Below, piece by piece: positions 29,397 through 40,798 of a stretch of 64,000 nucleotides of DNA (the stretch's first letter is position 1; each line of letters starts with the position of its first letter). The stretch comes from Tanypteryx hageni (lineage: Eukaryota; Arthropoda; Insecta; Odonata; Petaluridae): positions 806,001 through 870,000 of the forward strand of contig CM054115.1 of NCBI GenBank assembly GCA_028673005.1, read 5' to 3'. A program made the translations under genes and the position numbers. The notes under the pieces are model-generated. The model had not been told where the DNA came from, made no database searches, and worked only from the letters and a program-made list of their open reading frames with translations.

Positions 29397-30140
29397 TCAC
29401 CCTGAATAGCTGGAGAAACGGTAATATCTCTGTTTAATTGGGGTGTTCACTTCTAATATGATCTGATGTTTAACCACGTTTGTCCTCCCCGGAACCAACT
29501 CAAACAATTTTAGCTCTCTATCCAAAAAATGCATGAGAACATTATCCTGCTCAGGGGACAAGGAATCATCACTCGTCACTTCCTGAAATTCACCGCTAAA
29601 AGAGTCGTGCAAACCACAAGTGCGCGAGACGGGAATCTCACCACCATCAGGCATTCGAACGGAAAAGTTTAAAAAATCTAAACACGCTCCCAATTTACAC
29701 AAAAAATCTGCCCCCAAAATTATATAATAATTCATACTCGCTAGAACGTCAAAATGAGTAATGGTCTCTTTCCCCCCGAAACTTACGGGAACATTAAAAA
29801 AATTAGAAATTTCAGACCGGCGGCCATCTGCTAATTCCATCTTGGTGGCCTGGGCATACACGGGTACATCGAGGCCCTTTAGCCATACTTCCACAGCCGA
29901 ATTTATCAAGGACCGTGTAGATCCCGAATCTAATAGAGCCGGCCATTTTCTGCCAAAGATTTCTAATTCCACAAACATACGTACATTTTTCCCCGCAGAG
30001 AGACCGCGATCTTGAACCATGAAACTTTTGACTTTTTCGAGCCAAGCGTCCCATTGGTTATCTAATCCGGGCGGTTTTCGCTTGCAAGCGAAGGACCTTA
30101 CGTCCGGTCTTAAGGCTCCTCGTCCGCGTTTCCCGAACAC
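29397..30140 (-). pseudogene. Gypsy protease and start of RT region
   Basis: The retropepsin active-site motif appears as ALLDSGSTRSLIN, and ILGADFLCKLGA is the hydrophobic motif typical of the second half. The frame ends after PIKQRYYRFSS, where a one-base loss relative to the expected reading shifts it away from the RT frame. The domain would cleave the Gag-Pol precursor. Confidence 0.85.
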
Positions 30141-30430
30141 CTACATGTTGTCACCGTTTCCCCCATCTGGCCGCATCGGCGGCAGAACCTTCTGAGAGTT
30201 TTCTTGCAGTGCCGATAACGGTGACCCAACATCCCACAATTCCAGCATTTCTGGGTGTTTTCACCTTTTTCCGATCCTTGAGGGTTCGTCACGATCAATA
30301 CGGAACTCGTCTGTTTACTAATTTTCCTTTCGCAACCAAACTCCGGGTCTACCATCTCGGAAGGCATCGGAGGTGCTTGGTATAGATCGCATTTCGCAAG
30401 GGTCTCCTCCACTGCTCTTCCTGCCGTCAT
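30110..30430 (-). pseudogene. Gypsy Gag nucleocapsid with zinc knuckle
   Basis: CWNCGMLGHRYRHC is a CCHC knuckle, followed by a second Cys cluster (FCRRCGQMGETVTTC). It overlaps the start of the protease frame, as expected for Gag-Pol. It is separated from the upstream gag fragment by a frameshift. Confidence 0.75.
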
Positions 30431-30534
30431 TAATTCGTTCAGGTTAGAAAAAACGCGGGGAGGGATGTTTTAGGAAAACTGGGTTTAAATTACTATAAGC
30501 TAACTCCGCTAATTCAGACTCCGTTAACGAACGG

Positions 30535-30838
30535 CTAAGACGACCGTTCATGGTAGCAACGCTGCGTTCTCTTAAAGAGGTCCTTCTTCAACCGCATTTC
30601 ATAATCCACTGGTAAGTAAGTTAAACGCAGTGCTACCTCAAAATCAGAGAACGACTGAAAAGAACTCCTGTTCACTCGGAACCACTTCAACGCGTTTCCT
30701 TGAAGTAAATGGGGAGTCAAACGCCACATAAACTCATCGGAAACTCCCGTCATGCTTTGAAACTCACCACACTCATCTAAGAAGGTTGCGACGCCTTCCC
30801 CAAAGTTTCCAGAAAAAGTCAACCAGCAGTCTTCCGGT
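30535..30838 (-). pseudogene. Gypsy Gag fragment, cut by LINE-2
   Basis: This holds the retrotransposon-gag helical region (WRLTPHLLQGNALKWFRV, FSDFEVALRLTYLP). It is truncated upstream where LINE-2 sequence begins (about 30838) and ends in a frameshift near 30535. Confidence 0.75.
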
Positions 30839-33433
30839 AGAATGCCCTGGCCTTTTTTCCAGGACGCGTTCTACAGGCTCAACCCCTGTTGTGGCTTGGA
30901 GTTCCGTCACTCGGACGAAGCTCCTCCAGCTCACCCCTAAGATCATCCGTAGCGCATTGTTTTGCACTACGGCAATCTTCTTGATGTGGGTGGCTGCCGC
31001 GCCGGACCATATCGGCGAAGCATAGGTGAGGATCGGCAGTACGCAGGCCCTATATAGCCTAACCTTGGTTTCCAGGGTGACTTCCCTGGAGCCAAAGATA
31101 GGGCCAAGTCTGCGTACTGCACCTGTTGCAGCCCCTCTCACGCCGGAGATGTGGAGGCGCCAGGTTAGCCCTCTATCCATGGTCACTCCGAGGTATTTAG
31201 CCTCAGAGGACCATGGGATAGCGTGCCCCTGCAGGGTGAGCGTGGCTGCCGGTTGCACCCGAGGGAGAGCACGGAACATGACGGCGACGGTTTTTGATGG
31301 ATTTACTGCAACTCTCCACTTGCAGTACCAGGCGTTGACCTTATCCAGAGCTCGCTGCTGGTATTTGACTGCCTGTGCTTCGTTCGTAGATCTAGCAAGG
31401 ATGGCTGCATCGTCGGCATAAAGGCCAACTATGACCTGAGGCCCGTGGTCCCTAGGGAAGTCATGGGTGAAGGTGTTGAATAACACTGGACCTAGGACGG
31501 ATCCCTGGGAGACGCCCGCCTGAATCAGGTGAGTCCCGGATCGCTCTCCCTCCCAGCACACCCAGAATTTTCTGTTCCCCAGGTAGGACCTCAGAAGAAG
31601 AATTAGGGGTAGAGGCATACCAGCCCAAAGCATTTTGGCCATCAGTGCCTCCTGCCAGACTCGGTCAAACGCCTGGCTAATGTCCAAGAAAACCGCCGCC
31701 GTCCTATGCCGGACATTAAAGCCATCGGTGATGAAGCCGACGACCCTGGCAAGCTGATGCGAGGTGGAATGCTGCTGGCGGAAGCCGAACTGCTCTCCAG
31801 GGATGACATCCTTATCGGAGAGGTGTCTCCGCAGTGTTGGGAGGATCAGCCTCTCGAACATCTTCCCAAAGTTATTGAGGAGGGAAATGGGGCGATAATT
31901 CTCGGCAATACCCGCAGCCTTATTAACTTTTGGAATCCCAATTATCTTCGCCCTTTTCCACTCCTCAGGGAAGTGGCGGATGCGTAAGCAGCCATTGTAC
32001 AGCGCTGTAAGGAACTGTACAGCTGCAACAGGGAGCTGCTTAATCACCAACTCGCTGATTTCATCATCACCTGGAGAGCGGTGCGAGGATAGGTTCTTCA
32101 TGACAGCAACTACTTCCGCGGTGCCAATTCGAGAAAAGAAGTCCCGATCGTCATCAGCAGCATTTTGAATAGCATTCATGGCTGTTTCCACCGCCGCCTC
32201 AGAATCCGCCGAGTCAGCAGTGGAAGGGTTAGGCCGGAAGGTGCTAGCAAGGTGTTCTGCAAACACTTCCGCCTTTTCCCTGGGGGAGCAGGCAAGTCCT
32301 GTAGGAGTTGAGAGGGGAGGGTCCCTCCGCTGGGTGGATTTTAAACCACGACAAACCCGCCAGATGGAGTGATCAGCAAGGGACACCTCCGCCAACTGTT
32401 CCTCCCAGGCGTCGGTTTTAATCTCCCGGATCGCTTCTCGGACCTCCCTGTTAAGGCGGTCGAGCAGGTTGCGCAAATCCGGTGTGCGGTGGCGCTGCCA
32501 CCTCCGCCGCACGCTGTTCCTGTGGGTGATGATCCGCCGGACTGGCTCAGGGAGCCGTCGGGAGATCAGCCTGGGAGCGAATTTCCAGAGAATATTCCCC
32601 TCCATTGCTTCTCGGATGACACCAGACACAAAAGTTGCCATGGCATCAGTTTGCTCAGGGGATTGCGGCTCCTCAGCATTAGCCGGGAGGGCAGAAGCTA
32701 CTTGGACACGGAAGGCTACCCAATTCGCCATGGCGAAGTCGCGCCGTTGAAGGGGGGGGAGCCTGACCGGGAGGTTGCCGTAATGAAGGAGTATTGGCAG
32801 ATGGTCTGACGATAGCTCGTTCAGGGTGGACACGTTTAGAGACGACTGAGCATTTCAGGAAATGACAATGTCCAGAACGTCAGAAGTAGGAAGGTAGGTC
32901 GGGGTTCTGGGCCCCAAGACAGTTAACCGCGCATCCTCGATGAGGCGATAGAGCTTCCGCCCCCTGGGGTTAGACAGCCTGGAGTGCCAGGCTCTGTGCT
33001 TGGCATTGATGTCGCCAAGCACAACCGTCGGGACTCCATCAGGGGGAAAAAGAGCATACATATCATCCTCATCAAGGTCTTCTCCAGGAGGGTAATACGC
33101 GGCCACCACTCGCAACCTCCCTTTGGTCATGCGAATGACCACGGCCACTGCCTCGAGCTGGTTCATCTCCGGGAGCTGGCACTCGTATAACCTTAGGGAC
33201 GTGTGGATCAGGAGGGCGATGCCCCGTCCAGGGCGGCCTGTCCTGTCCTTTCTGAGCACAGCCCACCCTCGCAGGTTCAGGGGGATGTTGGGCGTTAACC
33301 ACGTCTCGCCAATGGCAGCGACCGAGGCACCAAGGTCATGAAGGAGTGGGAGGACTTCGTCGGTACAGTGGCGAATCCCGTTGGCGTTCCAACCCACTAT
33401 CGAAAAACACCCCATTTTACGGCGTATCTCCAT
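30839..33433 (-). pseudogene. LINE-2 ORF2: endonuclease and RT with one TGA, 3' truncated
   Basis: The start is the ATG at 33433 (MEIRRKMGCF), overlapping the ORF1 stop. Endonuclease: VGWNANGI, AIGETWL, VLGDINAKHRAWH and, after the break, SSDHLPI. A TGA at 32855-32857 interrupts the same frame, and reading continues in frame. RT: YRPISLLNNFGKM, FLDISQAFDRVW, GVSQGSVLGPVLF and LYADDAAIL. The last recognisable LINE residues are about ERVLEKRPG. The remaining codons to 30773 are Gypsy DNA read in frame. One nonsense codon plus the lost C-terminus make it inactive. Confidence 0.88.
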
Positions 33434-35495
33434 TTCCGGACTTAGAAAGGGCAATTTCCTCCAGCAACGCCAGGAGAAGGAGCCCTTGGCGGCTGGAAAT
33501 GTGCTTCTTCAGGACCCTCGTTATAGAAACTATGGTATCCCATAGCTCCTCATCGTCAGAGAGAACAGGTTGGCTTCGAGTGGCGGGAGGGGTGCCACGC
33601 GGCGCAGGTGGCACTAGCTGCCCCGCGGAGGGTGTTGATGCCTGTGGTTTTGCTGTAGGCGGAGGATCCCTCTGAGGCTCGGGCGCCGCTTTGGTGCTGG
33701 CACAGCTTGGAATAGCAGGCTCAGCCCTCCTCAGGAGTTCGGGATCAGAGGTCGTGCTGGCACTGGCCACCGCGGCCGCAAAGTTTCTGCCCGGGACGAC
33801 AGTGGAGGATCGCTTGGCAACCGCCGTCGGAGTCACTGTTCTGCCTTTGTTGGCCTTGCGCTGTAGCGCATCATTGCGCTTATTTGCCGCCAGCACCTTG
33901 TCCAAAGCTTCAATGTAAACAGAACATTGCCTGTATGTGGAGGGATGGTCACCACCGCAGTTACAGCACTTCCTAGGTGCCGTGGGTGGTTTGGGGCAGT
34001 CGCGGGACCGATGATTTCCCGCGCATTTATAGCAGCGGGCCACCATCCTACACCCAAGGGAGGAGTGCCCGAACCTCTGGCAGTTAAAGCAGGTCTGCGG
34101 CGCTACTCCTCCCTTGAAGTACTCCACCTGCACCCGACAGTTTTGTATGTGGGTGATATTGTGGAGGGGAGGGATGCCCGGAGTTTTGTCCACCACGGCG
34201 ATGAACTTTCTGGTCTTGTCAGGTTATGTCCTCCCCTCTGCCGTTTGCACCATGTGCTTTACGGACTTAACCGTGATTCCCAACGCCGCCAACCCCGCGG
34301 CCACTCTAGCTGGAGGGAAATCACTGGCCAGTCCCTTAATGAGTAGTCTAGCTGTTTTGATATGCTCTGTCGGGTGCGAGAAGTACTCGAGCCTTTTCTC
34401 ATCGAGGATCTGCAGGACTTTCTCCCGCTGTTCCGGCGAGGTAACGATGACCCTGGTGGAGACATCTCTGATTGCGAGCTCGAATTCATTGCCACATCTC
34501 TCTTGGAGAGAGTCAATGAGGTCGGGGTGGTTCCGTACACCATAGACGTTAATCGGCTTCACCTTAGGTCTACTGGGTTGGGTGGCGTTAGAGGAGGGAT
34601 TTTCCACCTTCTTTCTGGAGGCTCTCTTCCTCCTCTTCTTGGTCACGATCTCGAAAGGCTCATCGGCTGCGGCCTCCGCTTCCTGGGTAGCAGGCTCCGG
34701 GGGGTGATGCGATTGCCCTGAGGATACTACCTCCAGTGCGTCCGAAAGCTTCCGCTTCAGTGTGGAGCAAGAAGTTTCAGTCTCCATATCCTCGACACTC
34801 ACAGTGAGTGACGCAGGAACGGGCATGGTACACTCAGAGAGGGGTAGGGAGGAATCAGGCGTCACTGGGGTGGATTCTCCAGCATTTGCCTGAGCACCCT
34901 GGGTGGCGGACTCCTTGGGTGCATCCAGTGCCAGAGAGTCATCTTCTATGGATTTAGAGAGCTTCCTCTTTTGCGAGGGAGCATCCAGATTTTCTGTCTC
35001 TATAGGGTGAGTATCAATTGGAAAAGGGAGGGGTGCTGGCTGCCCCGATACGGGCTTAGGTAGAACCACCGCCACGTGCGATGGGGCCTGAGTCGTCGAT
35101 GTGATAGGAGCATTTGGGTTTTGCACCCCCATGGAAGGAGCACCCTTCTTTTTCTTCGGGTTTTCCCCCCCTTGGACTTGGCAGTGCCGTCCTGCGGTGG
35201 GTGACTGACTGGTGGAACAGGCAGCCGTGTCAGTCACCAAGCAGTCCTTTCGAGAGGGGCGGTGTGTATTGCGGGGATTCACAGGATTCTCCAACCGAAG
35301 GATGGAGGCGATTTGCATCGTTCTCAGGCGGCCCTGAGAGACGTACTTTATCGCACCATCAGGGGTTTTGAAGCCTATTAAGCCATCGCATGACATACTC
35401 CGCCTGTGCTGCCCGCGGAGAATCATGCTGGCAGGTGCATTTTCAGGAGGCGAGGACGACATTGCGAGTGGCGGAAGAAAGGCAGATGGATCCAT
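33417..35495 (-). pseudogene. LINE-2 ORF1 (gag-like) with one in-frame TAA
   Basis: It begins at a true ATG at 35495 (MDPSAFLPPLAMSSSPPE). The N-terminal half is long, low-complexity and Pro/Ser/Thr-rich with a basic segment (TKKRRKRASRKKV), followed by an RNA-binding region (NVYGVRNHPDLIDSL). A TAA at 34224-34226 interrupts the frame, which continues nine codons later in the same phase. Three zinc knuckles follow (CFNCQRFGHSSLGC, CYKCAGNHRSRDC and CCNCGGDHPSTYRQC). Total length would be about 690 residues, longer than LINE-1 ORF1. The end overlaps the ORF2 start by 17 nt. Confidence 0.85.
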
Positions 35496-35573
35496 TCAGG
35501 CAACGACCACAAGAGATCAAACTGCGGAGCAGGAATGAGAGGCCCCCCCAGCGGGGTCCACGACCGGATCCGA

Positions 35574-35843
35574 GGCGAATCGGGTGAGAAGGAGGAACTG
35601 CGTTAGCCTCCCCCCGGTTCGCGACAACGACAGAAGCAACGGAGCCACAGACCCTGCAGAAAGCAGGAAAAACCAAAGCCCTTTACAGGGCGAAATGGGG
35701 AGAGGGAGGACAGCAAGGGCCCTTTTCAGGGCCAATGCACAAGAGTGGAAAATCAGGTCCTTTTCAGGGCCCAGCTTCCGCAGTGGGGGAGGAGCGAAAT
35801 AGGTGAGAAGGAGGAACTCTGTTAGCCTCCCCCTATTTCGACG
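35574..35843. repeat. Two copies of a ~50-nt foldback module, 219 bp apart
   Basis: GTGAGAAGGAGGAACT and GTTAGCCTCCCCC are shared at 35583-35614 and 35802-35833. The flanks of each copy pair with each other but differ in sequence between copies: GCGAATCGGG with CCCGGTTCGC, and GCGAAATAGG with CCTATTTCG. The hairpins at 35678-35771 lie between the modules. Confidence 0.65.
35678..35771. promoter_or_regulatory. Three hairpins of the histone-stem-loop/GNRA type in the LINE-2 5' region
   Basis: Cores at 35678-35691 (GCCCTTTACAGGGC), 35718-35733 (GGCCCTTTTCAGGGCC) and 35756-35771 (GGTCCTTTTCAGGGCC). The middle one is identical to both LINE-1 copies. On the LINE sense strand the loops are GTAA and GAAA, all GNRA. 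The third has a T-G pair on the plus strand that becomes a mismatch on the minus strand. Confidence 0.7.
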
Positions 35844-36010
35844 GGAAAATACGAAAGAGCAAATCCGTTGGCCAAAATCAACGTCCGAGAGAAGCAAGGT
35901 CAAGATCAGGGTGAACAGGATAATGAGGTAAAGCACAACGAGACGTAGTGCAAGGAAGTAGGCTATTGGGACGCAAGTACCCAATAAGCGCATTACTCTC
36001 AGCGAGTCTC

Positions 36011-36154
36011 ACCTTTTCTCTTATCGCGTCGTCCCTTATAAACCTTCCTCGACGCCGACAACACTCCGCGCGGCAAGTACGGGGAAATAACATAAACAAA
36101 AGAAAATCTATCATCCGACATTCGTCTTCTCGGCACCAGCATTAAAAACATTAC
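36011..36154 (-). repeat. Gypsy 5' LTR segment
   Basis: This is the partner of 25812-25955. Only this 144 bp can be matched, and beyond 36010 the sequence is LINE-2 or unshared LTR. Confidence 0.78.
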
Positions 36155-36161
36155 ATTATGA

Positions 36162-36345
36162 GAAAAATTCTATAATCTTGCAAAATTTCAGCTTACTAAA
36201 CTTATTAGATTGGTCTACACACTGGATTACGTTTTAATTCCTAGTAGATATTGCGGCCATCTAGCAACACTGAAAATTTCATTTTTCTAGCTTACCGGCA
36301 AGTGCCCAAAATTAATTTACAAAAATGGCGCAATGCTTTTCTTAT
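36162..36345 (+). repeat. Fragment of the R-A modular repeat
   Basis: AAATTTCAGCTTACTAAAC, ATTGCGGCCATCTAGCA and GAAAATTTCATTTTTCTAGC match R-A module motifs. It lies directly between the Gypsy end and the start of the 6-kb array. Confidence 0.5.
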
Positions 36346-36351
36346 GAGAAA

Positions 36352-38548
36352 AATGAAAGACGAGAAAAAACAGCATACTGTAGTGCACTTTCCATTTCTA
36401 TAAGTAATAACTATTATAAAGGTTTTCATACATTTTATAAATTATCGCACATTTTGTGTCACAAAATCCCAAAAATAAAATAAATAATCAGTTCTACAAT
36501 CAAGTTTTCATGAAAAGTAAAACCTTGTCCTTTTTAATTTAGTCATATTGACTATCTAAAATTAATGATATGTCCAGACATCATTTGTACATGAAAGAAA
36601 ATCAAAACATTCAAATAAAATTATCACTTTTTATAAGTACATATTATAGACAATGAAATACTGAAATGTAGTAGATGTTCCATAGTAAGCAAATATAATA
36701 CCAATTACCGTAATAATTGCATATTCATATTCTTTAAATAATTTCTGGAAACTCTAACAATATACAAAGTTTATGCTTTTCTATTTTGGTAACTTCAGTA
36801 ACTATAGGATACATTTATTAAAAACAATTACATTTAATAAAACTATAAGAAAAAATGGACATAAAGGAAATGAAAAATTTGAACAACTTAGAAATTATAA
36901 TTCTTTCCATGGTGTTTGGAAAATCTCATCCATACTGTAAATATGCATATTATTTGAATGTCCATCATCTGTATCATATTCTATTCCATTCAAATTCAAA
37001 TTTTCTTCATTAATCCGTTCTACATATTGGACATTGTCCTGGTTTGTTAGAATAGCCATCATTTCACGCTGTCGTCTAGCAGCAATATGAATTGGCCTAA
37101 CTCTTTCCTGAATTTGTGGCATGGTCTCTGTCTGCTTATGTATCTTATAGTGTTTCTGTAGCATGACATTTGAAGCAAAATACAGATTGCAGGTATTGCA
37201 TATTCGATTTCTTAATTTCTTTTGAGTAGATGAACAGTAGAGATCATATGGCATAATTTTGAAACTTTTGGCTGATCTTGGTAATATTCTTCCAAATCAA
37301 TACTACTTGCAATGAAAACAGATGAATACTTCAAAGTAAGACCTTGTTCATCTGTTGATAATGGAGCTTTTAAACCTGCATTTGTCTATTTGATTGGAAT
37401 CGGTGGAGGTAGGAATCGTTCCCTTAAAATACTAAAAATTGATCTTCGAGGTGCTGAACAACAGTTTATGTCTCTGCACTTTACAATCTGTGTAAAATAT
37501 TGGCTAGTTCTCAAATGTTTTGATGACCAAATAGCATCTTTTGTCAACAAATATTCAGGATTAATCTCGGAATTTTCTGGACTTATATATTTGGCTACAG
37601 TTGGTTATCCATCAATTACCATCTGCTCCCATATTTCTGCCAATGTAAATATTCAACGTTTTCTTTTTCAAGGTCAATCATTCTGGATCAATCATTTTGC
37701 CTTACTTAAAGATGCCATCCTTCTCTCAACACGATTGAAAGAACTCCTGCCAGGTGCATTGGTTGCAATAAAAAGGGCATCCAAATTATACTGTAAAAAG
37801 TGATTGATTCTAACATCAATTACCTTCTGGTATAGCGGATTCTCATCAGGGCCACCATCCACAATAAAAATTACCACAGGTTTTACTTCGTTCTGAAACC
37901 TTGTGATACTTTCAAATTCTGGTAACTTCAAAAGTATTTCAAAGTCAAATAAATGCATGTGAAAATGCTGTTGAAGAAGAGTGCTTACCGGATCTGACAG
38001 CTACAAAGGTTGGGCCTGAGTATCCTACCGCAGTTGGATTGCCATTTCCATTTTTCTTTATTTCAATTCCAACATAAACTGGAGGTATCTACTTATGTCT
38101 GGCAGCTACAACCCAATCATGATCTGGTAAACTCACTCGATACTCAACATGCATGACCAATGGGGATTGCTCCTTTGCTGCTGTTAAGCCAAGTGGCACT
38201 CTAGCCTTATCATCTTGGCTCAAGAAACAAACTTCATTTGGTCGAAGAATTGAAGCAATTTCTTCCAAATGATTAATAGTTGCTCTGCAAAATTGCCCAT
38301 CAAAATGTTGGAAGTGTGCATCATTTTGAGCTCATGAGTAATACAGAGAATAAATAAAAATTATTGAATTCTTTGGTTCAAGAAAATTAAGGAAATAAAA
38401 AATAAAGCGCAAGATCTTGGCAAAAAGTTTTACTTATTTGTGACATCACACTGTTTTACATATACTCCTCCCCCCTTTTCACAAAATGTCACATATTCCC
38501 AGACCCCCTCCCTCCCCCTTAAGCGTGACATCATTTAAGGATGGCCCC
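36352..38548 (-). mobile_element. TIR element A, copy 1 (left end missing)
   Basis: The right terminus (ATTTAAGGATGGCCCC, ending 38548) is present. The left terminus is cut off by the array boundary at 36352. The contents match copies 2 and 3. Confidence 0.75.
36895..38330 (-). pseudogene. DGGPDEN-family protein, broken copy 1
   Basis: Minus-strand pieces in several frames read in order: an N-terminal segment near 38050-38320 (HLEEIASILRPNEVCFLS, LPDHDWVVAARHK, SGPTFVAVRSGKHSS); VVIFIVDGGPDENP at 37692-37958 followed by ATNAPGRSSFNRVERRM; then a region resembling copy 2; and a C2H2 finger (ICNTCNLYF with HYKIH) at 36895-37254. A one-base deletion near 37290, relative to the other copies, ends the last frame early. 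From memory this protein type is widespread as 'uncharacterized' in arthropods and Hydra. Its function is unknown to me. Confidence 0.7.
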
Positions 38549-38910
38549 TTATAAATCAATGATGGTTTTTTAGAATGAGGTTAATATTTTTTCAAGGTAC
38601 ATTGGGGATTTCTCTGAGGAAGATATGGTATCACCCCGTAAAGCAAGGAAAGCGTCTATCTTTATTATTGTCTATCTTTTTAACAACAGTAATTATATAG
38701 CTATTATTTTTTCTTTTATGTATTTCATTCTACTATTACTATTTGTCATCTAATGTAAAAAATGGTGATTGCCGTGCATATTTAAAATAAAATAAAAAAG
38801 AAATTTTTTTTACTATGCACTGTCTTCTTTGTTCTGACTTGTCCTACATTGATGTACTTTGATACTTTTGTATTAGGCTTTGGCTATTAAAAAAATAAAA
38901 ATAACTATCA
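38549..38910. other. Unit DNA between element A and the hAT element
   Basis: AT-rich, with no gene seen. The 8 bp AACTATCA at 38903-38910 are the hAT target duplication. Equivalent stretches lie at 44632-44991 and 50710-51071. Confidence 0.6.
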
Positions 38911-40790
38911 TAAGGTGACCAGATATTTTTTTCCAAAAAGGAGGACAGATCCCGTATTTTTACAAAATGTAAAGACAAAGGGAGGGAAATGAAACGAGAA
39001 AGGAAGGACACATTTCATGACAGAAAAACTGTTTATATGCTATCTTTCATATTTTTTCAAACAAACTAAAGGTTGTAAAAGAACATACATTACAATAGTC
39101 TCATGACATGAAATTTTTTGTTTTAAAAAAATGTTGTAAGCTTTCAAGAAAAATAATAATTTTAGATACCATTTTTCACAGTGAAACACTAAAATTACAT
39201 AATGACAAATCGTATTGAACGAATTTCAATTTCAGAAGTTCAAAGGTGAATTGCACAAATTTTAAACGTAAGTGTTCATTAATTATGTGTGTTTTACATA
39301 TTCGAGAAAAATAAACCCCAACACGGAAAAGTTTAAACGAAGTTCAAAAGCAATTAAAATTGAAAATAATAGATTCAATCCTACAAATTGTTATTTATTC
39401 TAAATTATATCCTGATTGCTTGAAAATTATTTTATATAAGCCAATATTTATTGAAAATATATTTATTCAAAATATATATTTACTGAAACATATCTTTTCT
39501 CTACAGGGTGAAATATGTAGTATGTTTTTAAAAATGAAGTATTTTCATTATAATAATGACATGATTGTTTTGTATTGAAATATTTGTCATTTCTGTAAAT
39601 TTTTTCAAAAAATCGTCATTTTTATTTAACATTTCTGAGAATCGCTCGCAGCTATAATCCATGTTAACTTTTATCATTATGATTAAGGTCAATGTTTCCA
39701 AAGAAAGACTGCTCTTTACCCAGTCCCACACATCATTAATTATCGAGAATACACGCTCTACACTTGCATTTGTCCCAGGTAAACATAAAGCTATTTCAAC
39801 CAATATCTTTAAATTAATAAAAGGAAGATATTCAGTTTTTTTAAAACTGAAATATTTCCTCCCATCTTTTGTAGACTTCTATTTTATTTTCAGACCATTC
39901 TGAAAACTTATTAGCTGAGCAGTGCTCATTTAGTCTCCGAACCTCATCAAACAGTATTGTCATCAATCTTTATGAGACACTTGATTTGCAAATTTCACCG
40001 ATTCTACCACTTTTTCCCACTCGATCGATTTTCTTAATAAAGTCCACTGAAAAAAATTTATTCCATCCAGAAATTTTGTCCATTTGATCAAATAATCAAG
40101 GCAATTTCTATAAAATAGTTGAACCTCGTCCGTGAATGCCCCTCTAACTGTTGGATTATTCTCTTCTAGTTTTTTCAATAAATTATCTGCATTTACTGGT
40201 AAACATTTCATATTTAATCTGGATTCCAATTGATCATTAAAACTGCGAAGAATTGACATTACTTCAGCTGCACATATTTTGTTCTTTTTAATTTGCTCTA
40301 TATTCGACTGAAACAATGTTGCCTTACTATGCATGATATGCAGAGTAATTTCATCTAATGGATTTTCAAAAAAATCTTTTAGAAGTTTGGGACATTTATC
40401 TAAACTTAAAAAATGTAAGCTTAATGGTTCAAATAATTGAGTAACACGTTCAATGACAGGTGTTAAAGCCAACCACCTGGTTTTTGAGTAACCTAATAAT
40501 TTCTTATGCTCAACTGAAGCGACCTCACAAAATTTAGTTTGACTTTTTACTCTCACAGTGAAACGATGAAAATGTAAGTATATTTGTGGAAGGATTACTT
40601 CTATATCTATAGCCAGTTGACTTGAGAATACACAAATACACCAATTAAAAGAACGCATGGCTTGAGTAAAAGGAAGGACAATAGCAGAGAAATGTTCAAA
40701 AAGGAGGACATGGAAGGACAAAAGGTTTAGGGAGGACAGCGATTGAAAAAGAAGGACTGTCCTTCCAAAAGGAGGACGTTTGGTCACCTT
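38911..40790 (-). mobile_element. hAT element B, copy 1
   Basis: The ends TAAGGTGACCAGA (38911) and TTTGGTCACCTT (ending 40790) are inverted and flanked by AACTATCA on both sides (38903-38910, 40791-40798), a perfect 8-bp duplication. The interior near both ends has GGAGGACA/TGTCCTCC-type repeats. Length is 1.88 kb. Confidence 0.92.
39528..40560 (-). pseudogene. hAT transposase remnant, copy 1
   Basis: The 5' part reads FCEVASVEHKKLLGYSKTRW, then LTPVIERVTQLFEPL, a long helical region and QLFYRNCLDYLIKW, ending at 39963. After a frame change, the C-terminal dimerisation region reads CLPGTNASVERVFSIINDVW at 39528-39803. The N-terminal BED-type finger and the first part of the catalytic domain are missing, and stops separate the pieces. 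The proteins this resembles are hAT transposases of the SCAND3/ZBED type. It is not functional. Confidence 0.82.
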
Positions 40791-40798
40791 AACTATCA

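Larger units (their letters stand above)
30839..36010 (-). mobile_element. Second Jockey-type LINE (LINE-2), truncated, inside the Gypsy element
   Basis: A GC-rich minus-strand LINE has a 5' region (35496 to about 36010), ORF1 and ORF2. It enters the Gypsy gag directly, without a 3' UTR or A tail, and its ORF2 lacks roughly the last 50 residues seen in LINE-1. The upper boundary with the Gypsy LTR at 36010 is sharp, but part of 35880-36010 could be Gypsy LTR sequence. It is related to LINE-1 but clearly a different family. Confidence 0.8.
25812..36154 (-). mobile_element. Degenerate Ty3/Gypsy LTR retrotransposon with nested insertions
   Basis: The minus-strand order is LTR remnant (36011-36154), LINE-2 block, gag fragments, protease, reverse transcriptase, RNase H, integrase and LTR remnant (25812-25955). 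The two LTR segments align without gaps over 144 bp with about six differences by eye. Pol order RT-RH-IN is Ty3/Gypsy type. No envelope frame is present. Frameshifts, the hAT insertion in integrase and the LINE-2 block make it non-functional. Confidence 0.85.

Noticed and set aside
34224..34226. Stop-codon readthrough in LINE-2 ORF1
   Set aside because: LINE-2 also has a TGA in ORF2 and a missing 3' end, so an ordinary nonsense mutation is simpler.
37312..37803. 163-codon plus-strand frame (also at 43342 and 49421)
   Set aside because: It is antisense to the DGGPDEN pseudogene on the minus strand, whose motifs match a real protein family.
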